The notes below the pieces were generated by a model. The model worked only from the letters and a program-made list of their open reading frames with translations, was not told the origin of the DNA and did not search any database. Shown piece after piece: positions 1 through 5,144 of a DNA stretch of 5,144 nucleotides (position 1 is the stretch's first letter; every line of letters starts with the position of its first letter). Position numbers and translations under genes: made by a program. Origin of the DNA: an uncultured Eubacteriales bacterium (GTDB lineage: Bacteria > Bacillota > Clostridia > Lachnospirales > Lachnospiraceae); contig UQVN01000238.1 of the NCBI GenBank assembly GCA_900544525.1, positions 1-5,144 of the forward strand, read 5' to 3'.

Positions 1-9
1 CTTTGAATT

Positions 10-40
10 GTCAAGAGTTTTAAAAAAAACTTTTTTTGAC
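10..40. repeat. AT-rich imperfect hairpin, possible weak terminator
   Basis: The arms GTCAA (10-14) and TTGAC (36-40) enclose a second stem, AGTTTT (16-21) and AAAACT (26-31), closed by an AAAA loop. The inner stem is followed on the plus strand by a run of T (31-37), so it could act as a weak terminator for an unseen gene entering from the left. The stem is almost entirely A-T, so its stability is doubtful. It could equally be a chance product of A and T runs. Confidence 0.25.
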
Positions 41-70
41 TTTTTTCATCTCATATTGTTTAGATAGAAC

Positions 71-134
71 GGGCTTTCACAAAATTTAATGATCCTTTAA
101 AGGAATTGTATATTCAATATTTTGATGAAAGCCC
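71..134. repeat. 64-bp bulged inverted repeat with inner palindrome
   Basis: GGGCTTTCA (71-79) pairs perfectly with TGAAAGCCC (126-134). After a one-base bulge (A125), CAAAAT (80-85) pairs with ATTTTG (119-124), giving a 15-bp outer stem. Inside lie the perfect palindrome TCCTTTAAAGGA (93-104) and a small hairpin, ATTG (105-108) with CAAT (115-118). As RNA it could fold as a three-way junction. It lies just past the stop codon of the Fur/PerR gene, so it would be in that gene's 3' untranslated region. No T run follows on either strand, so it is not a classical intrinsic terminator. It could be a transcript-stabilising structure, a small palindromic mobile repeat, or an unrecognised RNA element. 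No second copy was noticed in the window. Confidence 0.6.
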
Positions 135-156
135 ATAAAATGCAAATTTAAAACGA

Positions 157-561
157 TTAACTTTCTAATTTTGGATTCTGTAAACATTCTTCGCAAGTTC
201 CATAGAAGAACGTAGTGTATCTTGAAACTTGACCATGAAAGTTTTGTGATGCCATATCTTTAATGAAATCAATAGAATCCATTTCTAGATCGATCACCCT
301 TCCACATTTCTCACATATAAAGTGATTATGAGGACTGATTCTAGCGTCATATCGATCTACTTTGTCGTCGCAGGGAAGTTTAGTAATCTGTCCGAGTTCG
401 CAGAGTAGGCCGAGATTGCGATATACAGTGCCAAGGCTGATATTTGGCATAATTTCTCTCATATGCATATAAATAATATCAGCAGATGGATGATCCGTTC
501 TAGATTCTAAAAAAGCTAAAATCGCATCGCGCTGTTTACTCTTTTTTAAAACCGGGCTCAT
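157..561 (-). CDS. perR: Fur family metalloregulator, PerR-like
   Basis: A DNA-binding repressor that uses a bound metal ion to sense iron/manganese or peroxide. Residues 1-70 form the winged-helix domain, with the recognition segment around TVYRN (45-49). Residues 76-126 form the metal-binding and dimerisation domain. Against B. subtilis PerR as I recall it, an ungapped offset of 13 places every regulatory-site ligand: H24, D72, H78, H80 and D91. The structural zinc cysteines are also present: C83 and C86 (CEKC), C123 and C126 (CEEC). An aspartate rather than glutamate at D91 favours PerR over Fur, but R48 stands where PerR has asparagine and Fur has arginine, so Fur is not excluded. The frame is open to a GTG at 576, but that codon overlaps the Shine-Dalgarno GAGGAG (574-569). 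The ATG at 561, 7 nt downstream of it, is therefore chosen, giving 134 residues, close to the usual family length. The gene has a strong promoter with an operator-like palindrome at the start site, implying autoregulation. It is divergent from the Ca2+-ATPase gene. The Fur family assignment is firm; the symbol is less so. Confidence 0.9.
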   Translation of the reverse strand: MSPVLKKSKQRDAILAFLESRTDHPSADIIYMHMREIMPNISLGTVYRNLGLLCELGQITKLPCDDKVDRYDARISPHNHFICEKCGRVIDLEMDSIDFIKDMASQNFHGQVSRYTTFFYGTCEECLQNPKLES

Positions 562-595
562 AGGCATTCTCCTCACAACTTTTAAATTTTAAAAA

Positions 596-618
596 AGTAA
601 TATTGATAATTATTACTG
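596..618. promoter_or_regulatory. Fur/PerR-box-like operator
   Basis: An imperfect palindrome with 7-bp arms AGTAATA (596-602) and TATTACT (611-617) separated by 8 bp. Overlapping it, 604-618 reads TGATAAT-T-ATTACTG. This matches the 7-1-7 Fur consensus TGATAAT-N-ATTATCA at 11 of 14 positions and the PerR consensus TTATAAT-N-ATTATAA at 10 of 14. It sits just downstream of the -10 element of the Fur/PerR gene, over the expected start of transcription, and also covers the -35 of a possible plus-strand promoter. Position and sequence make it the likely binding site of the adjacent regulator. The background is very AT-rich, so some of the match is cheap. Confidence 0.6.
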
Positions 619-630
619 TTTTAGTATAAA
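603..630 (+). promoter_or_regulatory. Candidate divergent promoter for the Ca2+-ATPase gene
   Basis: TTGATA (603-608) and TATAAA (625-630) are separated by 16 nt and each has one mismatch to consensus. The -35 lies within the Fur/PerR-like palindrome, and the -10 overlaps the -10 of the opposing promoter (623-628). If used, it would give a leader of about 117 nt before the ATPase ATG and would be open to repression by the neighbouring regulator. It may be a by-product of the AT-rich palindrome, and a second candidate lies closer to the gene. Confidence 0.4.
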
Positions 631-651
631 ACGATTTTTTAAAAATGTCAA
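623..651 (-). promoter_or_regulatory. Sigma-A type promoter of the Fur/PerR gene
   Basis: On the minus strand TTGACA (651-646) is separated by exactly 17 nt from TATACT (628-623). That is a perfect -35 and a one-mismatch -10. Transcription should begin near 616, about 55 nt before the ATG at 561. A run of ten A on the minus strand (672-663) lies about 47-56 nt upstream of that start, where an UP element would be expected. The start site falls inside the Fur/PerR-like palindrome. Confidence 0.8.
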
Positions 652-670
652 GCATAATCTTATTTTTTTT

Positions 671-699
671 TTCATACGATTAGCAGAAGGCAATATAAG
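671..699 (+). promoter_or_regulatory. Alternative weaker promoter for the Ca2+-ATPase gene
   Basis: TTCATA (671-676) and TATAAG (694-699) are separated by 17 nt, matching 4 of 6 and 5 of 6 consensus positions. The start would be near 706, leaving a leader of about 48 nt, a more usual length. This promoter would lie outside the Fur/PerR-like operator. Confidence 0.3.
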
Positions 700-753
700 A
701 AGAAAATGAAGAAAGAATATGGCTAAATAGGACAGGGAAGGGAGAAGAAAATT

Positions 754-3450
754 ATGTATGAGACAAAGAGTAAGCAAGAGTTGATAAAAGAGTATGGAAC
801 CGATGAAGAAATTGGGATAACAGAGGCAGAAGCAAAAAGACGATTAAAACGTTATGGAGAAAATGAATTACAACATAAAGAACCAAAGAAATGGTATGAG
901 ATGTTTTTAGAACAGTTAAATGAGCCATTGATTTTTATTTTATTTATTGCTGGGGCTATTTCTATGTTATTGGGGGAATTTAGTGACACGGTAATTATTT
1001 TAGTTGTCATTTTTGTAAATGCCGTTGTTGGGGTCGTACAAGAAGGAAAGGCGTTAAAAGCATTAGAGGCGCTAAAAAAGCTGACAAGCCCTACAGCAGT
1101 GGTGAAACGAGAAGGGAAAACATATGAAATAGAAGCAAAACAATTAGTGCCAGGAGATATTGTATTGTTAGAAGCAGGAAGACAAGTACCAGCCGATATT
1201 CGTCTTTTCCAGTCTAGCAGTTTAAAAGCAGAAGAGTCTGCTTTAACAGGAGAATCCATTCCTACAAGTAAAGATGCTTCGTTTCTTTCAAAGAAAGAGT
1301 TGCCATTAGGCGATCAAAAAAATATGGTCTTTACAACGACAAATATTATTAATGGAAGAGGAGAAGGAGTCGTTGTTGCAACAGGAATGGAAACAGAAAT
1401 TGGAAAAATCGCCAGTTTATTAAATCAGTCAGAAGATGAAACAACACCTCTTCAAAAGAAGCTAGCGGAGCTTGGAACATTGTTAAGTGGTGTGGCGGTT
1501 TTATTATGTGTTGCTTTATTTTTAATCGCCGTATGGCAAAAAAGACCAATTTTTGATATGCTTCTTACCGCCATATCATTGGCAGTTGCAGCAGTGCCAG
1601 AAGGGTTACCAGCTGTTGTTACAATTGTATTAGCCCTTAGTGTATCAAGAATGGTAAAGGTACAGACTATTGTAAGACGTCTGCCTTCTGTAGAAACATT
1701 AGGAGCGGTTAGTGTCGTTTGTTCGGATAAAACAGGAACGTTAACTCAAAATAAAATGACGGTTACATATGGATATTTTGATGGAAAAATTTGTCCAATG
1801 GATGAAATTTCTCATAACGTTTCTTCAGATTATATAAAAGGATTTGTCCTTTGCAATGATGGAAAAATAGAAGAGGGAAGAAGACTTGGAGATCCAACAG
1901 AACTTGCCTTATTAGATTTTGGTAAGCAGTTAGGATTCCAGAAAGAAAATTTAGAACCACAATATCCAAGAATTCATGAAATTCCATTTGATTCCACTCG
2001 GAAGATGATGACAACCCTTCATCAAAATGGAATGGGGACGATTAGTTATACAAAGGGTTCTACGGATGAAATTTTAAAACGATGTTCTAAAATAGAAGAA
2101 AGAGGAAGGACAAGAAGTTTTTCTATAGCGGATAAAAAAGCGATAGAAACGGCTATGGAATGGATGTCCAAAAAGGCACTGCGTGTATTAGCCGTGGCAA
2201 AAAGAGAAAATGATAAACAGCCGATGGAACAGGAATTGACATTTTTGGGACTAGTAGGAATGGTAGACCCAGCAAGACCAGAGGCAAAAGGAGCCATTGA
2301 AACCTTTAAAACAGCTGGAGTTTCCACGGTTATGATTACAGGAGATCATGTGGATACAGCCTTTGCCATTGCAAAAGAACTTGGTATTGCCACCAAAAAA
2401 GAACAATGTATGAGCGGAAGTGAGTTAGATAAAATTTCTGATGAAGAGTTAGAAAAAAGACTTTCAACACTTCGTGTTTTTGCAAGGGTATCCCCTGCTC
2501 ATAAAGTAAGAATTGTAAACGGTTTTAAAAGGCGCGGGGAAATTGTGGCGATGACAGGAGATGGAGTCAATGATGCCCCTTCTTTAAAAAATGCGGATAT
2601 TGGGATTGCTATGGGACTTCATGGAACCGATGTGGCGAAAGAAGCAGCAGATTTAATCTTAGCGGATGATAATTTTGCTACCATTGAAAAAGCCATTGAA
2701 GAGGGCAGAGGAATTTATGCCAATATTAAGAAGGCGATTTTATTTTTATTATCCTCAAACTTTGGGGAAATTATTACGATGTTTGTTGCAGTGCTTCTTG
2801 GAATGCCATCTCCATTAAAAGCCAGCCATATTTTATGGATCAATTTAATTACAGACTCTTTTCCTGCATTAGCATTAGGTGTGGATATTAATCAACACCA
2901 GTTATTGATGGAAAAACCTCCAAGAAAGGCAAAAGAGAGCCTGTTTGCCCATGGAGGACTGTTTTGCACAATTTTTTATGGGGCTTTAATTGGAGGGCTT
3001 AGTTTATTAGCGTATTTTACAGTTCCTTATGTGCAGAGTATGGCGAATGGAACAGGCTTCCATTTAGACGCTATGCTAGCGCTATTACAACAAGAAGATA
3101 TTTTAAAACGCTCTCAAACATATGCCTTTACGGTACTTGGAATTTCTCAGCTTTTTCATGCCATTGGCATGAGAAATACCGAACTTTCCATTTTTCGAAT
3201 GAACCATTTACAAAATAAATGGATGATTGGTGCTCTTATTTTTGGAATGGGTCTTCAGCTTTTAGTGACAGAAAATCCTTATTTTGTAGCTGTATTTGGT
3301 ACGGTACGTCTGACACTACAAGAATGGGAAATGCTTATTTTCTTATCCATGATGCCATTATTAACCCATGAAATATTAGCACTTCGATTTGGAGAAGAGC
3401 GTAAAAAGGAAAGAGAAATCAATGTGTATGAGAAAGTAAAAGGGGAGTGA
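754..3450 (+). CDS. P2A-type Ca2+-transporting P-type ATPase
   Basis: An integral membrane pump that uses ATP to export Ca2+ from the cytoplasm, of the SERCA/PacL/YloB/LMCA1 group; 898 residues is normal for bacterial members. An N-terminal cation-ATPase domain (about 1-70) leads into M1-M2 (about 57-95). The actuator domain carries TGES (165-168). M3-M4 (about 240-295) includes PEGLP with E283. The phosphorylation site is CSDKTGTL with D325. The nucleotide domain shows DPTE (380-383), K434 in KGS and R477. The hinge follows with TGD (529-531) and TGDGVND (601-607). Six C-terminal helices complete it. Calcium ligands can be placed by comparison with SERCA: E283 (M4), N669 and E672 (M5), N697, T700 and D701 (M6). 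In M8 Q799 appears where SERCA has E908. No N-terminal heavy-metal domain or CPC motif is present, which argues against P1B metal pumps, and the SERCA-like M6 argues against Mn2+-type SPCA pumps. The start follows AAGGGAG (738-744) with a 9-nt spacer. The gene is divergent from the Fur/PerR regulator and convergent with ytaF. Transport specificity is inferred from motifs. Confidence 0.95.
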   Translation: MYETKSKQELIKEYGTDEEIGITEAEAKRRLKRYGENELQHKEPKKWYEMFLEQLNEPLIFILFIAGAISMLLGEFSDTVIILVVIFVNAVVGVVQEGKALKALEALKKLTSPTAVVKREGKTYEIEAKQLVPGDIVLLEAGRQVPADIRLFQSSSLKAEESALTGESIPTSKDASFLSKKELPLGDQKNMVFTTTNIINGRGEGVVVATGMETEIGKIASLLNQSEDETTPLQKKLAELGTLLSGVAVLLCVALFLIAVWQKRPIFDMLLTAISLAVAAVPEGLPAVVTIVLALSVSRMVKVQTIVRRLPSVETLGAVSVVCSDKTGTLTQNKMTVTYGYFDGKICPMDEISHNVSSDYIKGFVLCNDGKIEEGRRLGDPTELALLDFGKQLGFQKENLEPQYPRIHEIPFDSTRKMMTTLHQNGMGTISYTKGSTDEILKRCSKIEERGRTRSFSIADKKAIETAMEWMSKKALRVLAVAKRENDKQPMEQELTFLGLVGMVDPARPEAKGAIETFKTAGVSTVMITGDHVDTAFAIAKELGIATKKEQCMSGSELDKISDEELEKRLSTLRVFARVSPAHKVRIVNGFKRRGEIVAMTGDGVNDAPSLKNADIGIAMGLHGTDVAKEAADLILADDNFATIEKAIEEGRGIYANIKKAILFLLSSNFGEIITMFVAVLLGMPSPLKASHILWINLITDSFPALALGVDINQHQLLMEKPPRKAKESLFAHGGLFCTIFYGALIGGLSLLAYFTVPYVQSMANGTGFHLDAMLALLQQEDILKRSQTYAFTVLGISQLFHAIGMRNTELSIFRMNHLQNKWMIGALIFGMGLQLLVTENPYFVAVFGTVRLTLQEWEMLIFLSMMPLLTHEILALRFGEERKKEREINVYEKVKGE

Positions 3451-3490
3451 GAACGTAAATTTAAGGAAAGTCAATAAAAAATCTAGTTCA

Positions 3491-4141
3491 TTAAGGCGCA
3501 AAGAAATATTCAAAAAAGGCAAGACAGATTAAGAGAAATCCTCCAAGCCATGTAAAATCAAGATTTGATTTTTTTGTTAACCGATTGCCAAAAGAACTTC
3601 CGAGCATAACGGCTAAAATCCCAAATAGAAGGGAACAAAATAAAGTAAGAAATGGATGAAGGGCAGGAGTTCCCGCAGAAAGACCAGCAATACCACTGTC
3701 AAGAGAGAGTGCAAGTGCAAGAGAAATTGCTTCTTTTGGCGAAAGATCCTGTCCTTTATCGATATTAGCTTTTTCTGGATCGCCATAAATTGTTATAATA
3801 AAAGAAATGCTACAAAATTGAAAATGAATCTTTCTTTTTTTGAGTCCGCCTTCGTTGATGAGATGGCGAATACGGCTATCAAATAGTTTGATAAATCCAA
3901 TGGTGCTTAATAAGAAAAAGCTAATTCCATTTGCTGTTTCACTGGGAATAACGGAAGTTACACTATGTCCGATAAGCAAAGAAAGGAATAAAATACCACT
4001 ACAAAGACCACTCATTGTTAGGACAGAAGAAAAAGGAATTTTAATTTTTCCCGCTCCATAGGCAAAAGAGGCGGCAAAACTATCTATAGAAAGTGCTAAG
4101 GTGAACACTAGAATTTCCATCAATATAGTAAGGGATATCAT
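3491..4141 (-). CDS. ytaF: YtaF family sporulation membrane protein (MntP-like)
   Basis: A multi-pass membrane protein of the YtaF family, related to the Mn2+ exporter MntP. YtaF itself is described as a sporulation membrane protein of unknown mechanism. The 216 residues contain two related halves, each opening with a helix bearing a conserved aspartate: ALSIDSFAAS with D20 and ALSLDSGIAG with D148. The corresponding aspartates matter for transport in MntP. Helices lie at about 5-27, 38-61, 70-87, 137-157, 163-184 and 198-214. The soluble loop between the halves carries DPEKANIDKGQDLSPKEA (121-138), a characteristic YtaF stretch resembling a degenerate EF-hand loop. The frame is open to a TTG at 4180, but AGGTGG (4153-4148) lies 6 nt before the ATG at 4141, so that start is chosen. 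It lies 59 nt downstream of the araC-type gene on the same strand and may be co-transcribed with it. Its end is 40 nt from the end of the Ca2+-ATPase gene. The family call is confident; a cation substrate is inference. Confidence 0.85.
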   Translation of the reverse strand: MISLTILMEILVFTLALSIDSFAASFAYGAGKIKIPFSSVLTMSGLCSGILFLSLLIGHSVTSVIPSETANGISFFLLSTIGFIKLFDSRIRHLINEGGLKKRKIHFQFCSISFIITIYGDPEKANIDKGQDLSPKEAISLALALSLDSGIAGLSAGTPALHPFLTLFCSLLFGILAVMLGSSFGNRLTKKSNLDFTWLGGFLLICLAFFEYFFAP

Positions 4142-4169
4142 AAAAAACCACCTAATTATTCTTTCTTTT

Positions 4170-4198
4170 ACTATATTCAAAAAGAGAAAGATGTTGAA
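4170..4198 (-). promoter_or_regulatory. Possible weak promoter before ytaF
   Basis: On the minus strand TTCAAC (4198-4193) and TATAGT (4175-4170) are 17 nt apart. The -10 has one mismatch, but the -35 matches only 3 of 6 positions. The start would fall near 4163, about 22 nt before the ATG and just ahead of the AGGTGG ribosome-binding site. It would allow ytaF to be expressed apart from the upstream regulator gene. A sporulation sigma factor could also act here, but no clear recognition site for one was identified. Confidence 0.25.
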
Positions 4199-4200
4199 TC

Positions 4201-5031
4201 TTAGCTGTTATTATATTGCCCAGGAGAAGTTTTAAATATTTTTTTAAAAGCTCTTGAAAATGTGGAATAATCTTGGAATCCACAGGAGAAACAAACTTCA
4301 GTAGCAGGAATTCCTTCTTTTAGGCGAGAAGCTGCTAGCTGAATCCGTTTTCTTGTAATATATTGATGAAGGCTCATGCCTGTCTCTTGGCGAAAAAGAT
4401 GCATTAGGTAAGATGGGCTTACGTAAAGCTGATTGGCCAGCTCAGGAATGGAAAGCGGTTGTTCTAAGTGATCGCGAATATATTGAATGAGAGACTGGAT
4501 TCTTGGATCACTATTATAAGAAGTAATCGCGTTATTTCTAGATAAAAGCTCCCGATTTAATTGCACCATAATCTGAAAGAGGAATGTATCTGCCATAATA
4601 TCGCTTCCAAAGTCAGAAGACATAAGTTCTTGATGAAGAGCTTTGATATGACTTTGAAAGATCATAAGAGCAGAGTCTTTTAGACGTAATAAATGTAAAT
4701 TATTTTGGGAGGCTATTTGAAAACAAGCCAGTAATTCCGAACTTTTTTGACTATACGAGTGTAAAAAAGCAGGATCTACCCATAAAATATATCGCTCATA
4801 AGGAAGAGAAAGATCGATGAGTGGTTTATGAATATCATTTTGATGGATGAGTAAAATATCATAAGGTTGTAGTTCGTAAGTACATCCTTCAATGAGATAA
4901 GAAGCTTTTCCTGATATAAATACAACAATTTTTGGAAATTCATGATAATGTTCTTCAATTTCTTTTGTCTGTTGATCTTTTAAATAAAAAAGTTGATAGT
5001 TGTTATGCAAATATCCACGTCTTTTTTTCAT
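4201..5031 (-). CDS. AraC family transcriptional regulator with cupin sensor
   Basis: A cytoplasmic DNA-binding regulator of 276 residues with the usual two-part layout. The N-terminal cupin-like sensing domain (about 10-160) shows HYHEF (28-32), then YELQPYDILLI (52-62) and the HKP at 68-70, as in AraC-type ligand-binding domains that usually sense sugars or other small molecules. The C-terminal domain (about 175-276) has two helix-turn-helix units: IPELANQLYVSPSYLMHLFR (195-214) and a second around 243-265 with CGFQDYSTFSRAFKK, ending in the family-typical PGQY. The frame is open to an ATG at 5124, but that codon lies between the -35 and -10 of the predicted promoter and cannot be in the transcript. 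The ATG at 5031 is chosen, 9 nt after TGGAG (5045-5041), and opens with MKKRRG. The ligand and targets cannot be read from the sequence. The nearest gene on the same strand is ytaF, 59 nt downstream; other neighbours lie beyond the window. Confidence 0.9.
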   Translation of the reverse strand: MKKRRGYLHNNYQLFYLKDQQTKEIEEHYHEFPKIVVFISGKASYLIEGCTYELQPYDILLIHQNDIHKPLIDLSLPYERYILWVDPAFLHSYSQKSSELLACFQIASQNNLHLLRLKDSALMIFQSHIKALHQELMSSDFGSDIMADTFLFQIMVQLNRELLSRNNAITSYNSDPRIQSLIQYIRDHLEQPLSIPELANQLYVSPSYLMHLFRQETGMSLHQYITRKRIQLAASRLKEGIPATEVCFSCGFQDYSTFSRAFKKIFKTSPGQYNNS

Positions 5032-5112
5032 AAATAAAATCTCCATTTTCATAAAAAGTATTTCTAATATAAAAAACTGATACAACGCACACTTTGTTTT
5101 CGTTTCGTTTCT

Positions 5113-5141
5113 ATCATATAGCATTTTTTGCAGAGTTTCAA
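5113..5141 (-). promoter_or_regulatory. Sigma-A type promoter of the AraC family gene
   Basis: On the minus strand TTGAAA (5141-5136) and TATGAT (5118-5113) are separated by 17 nt, each with one mismatch to consensus. Transcription should start near 5106, giving a leader of about 75 nt before the ATG at 5031. The presumed start lies within three short tandem repeats, GAAAC, GAAAC and GAAAAC (5111-5096), which might bind a regulator. Confidence 0.65.
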
Positions 5142-5144
5142 GGT

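Noticed and set aside
9..14. TTGACA on the minus strand at the left edge as a promoter -35
   Set aside because: Its -10 would fall outside the window, so it cannot be evaluated.
36..66. TTGACT with downstream TAGATA as a plus-strand promoter
   Set aside because: The -10 match is poor at any acceptable spacing, and no plus-strand gene follows before the ATPase.
71..134. Interpretation of the inverted repeat as an intrinsic terminator of the Fur/PerR gene
   Set aside because: No T run follows the stem on the minus strand, and the 33-nt interior is long for a terminator loop.
706..726. Tiny reading frame (MKKEYG) in the ATPase leader as a regulatory upstream ORF
   Set aside because: Six codons with no proper Shine-Dalgarno; such frames are common by chance in AT-rich leaders.
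577..753. Riboswitch or structured leader upstream of the Ca2+-ATPase
   Set aside because: No conserved riboswitch motif or stable stem was recognised; the ten-T tract (663-672) lacks a preceding GC-rich hairpin.
852..1259. Open frame of 135 codons on the minus strand inside the Ca2+-ATPase gene
   Set aside because: Antisense shadow of conserved ATPase coding sequence; composition is serine/phenylalanine-rich with no recognisable motif. The same applies to minus-strand frames at 1349-1549, 1763-2014 and 2046-2327.
3656..4061. Two plus-strand open frames of 76 and 73 codons
   Set aside because: They lie antisense to the well-supported ytaF gene, have no recognisable domains, and no good ribosome-binding site was noted.
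4776..4958. Minus-strand open frame of 60 codons inside the AraC-type gene
   Set aside because: Out of frame with the AraC coding sequence, which has clear family motifs across the same region.

Overview
The window looks like a stretch of chromosome from an AT-rich, Gram-positive, probably endospore-forming Firmicute, most likely a member of the Clostridia. The reasons are the AT-rich codon use (AGA, TTA and AAA are common), purine-rich Shine-Dalgarno sites 6-9 nt before the starts, clean sigma-A type promoters, and a YtaF family protein, a family known from spore formers. The genus cannot be named from the sequence alone.

There are four protein genes, all apparently intact. From left to right: a Fur/PerR family metalloregulator (157-561, minus); an 898-residue P2A-type Ca2+-transporting ATPase (754-3450, plus) transcribed away from it; a YtaF/MntP-like membrane protein (3491-4141, minus) that converges on the ATPase with a 40-nt gap; and an AraC family regulator (4201-5031, minus) just upstream of ytaF. 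For the three minus-strand genes the longest possible reading frame begins too early, and internal ATG codons are chosen because of ribosome-binding-site or promoter position.

The 577-753 intergenic region is the most information-rich. It holds an excellent minus-strand promoter for the regulator (TTGACA-17-TATACT), a Fur/PerR-box-like palindrome at its transcription start, and a plausible plus-strand promoter (TTGATA-16-TATAAA) whose -35 lies inside the same palindrome. This suggests autoregulation and possibly control of the divergent Ca2+-ATPase by the same protein. The left end (1-156) is non-coding and carries a 64-bp bulged inverted repeat of unknown role.

The apparent theme is metal homeostasis: a metal/peroxide-responsive regulator, a cation pump, and a membrane protein of a cation-exporter-like family whose central loop resembles an EF-hand. 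That the genes act together is inference. No mobile element, CRISPR array, RNA gene or defence system was seen, and I do not see a convincing wholly novel system here. The observations most worth checking are the shared divergent operator, the mixed Fur/PerR residues of the regulator, the 64-bp inverted repeat, and the EF-hand-like loop of the YtaF protein.
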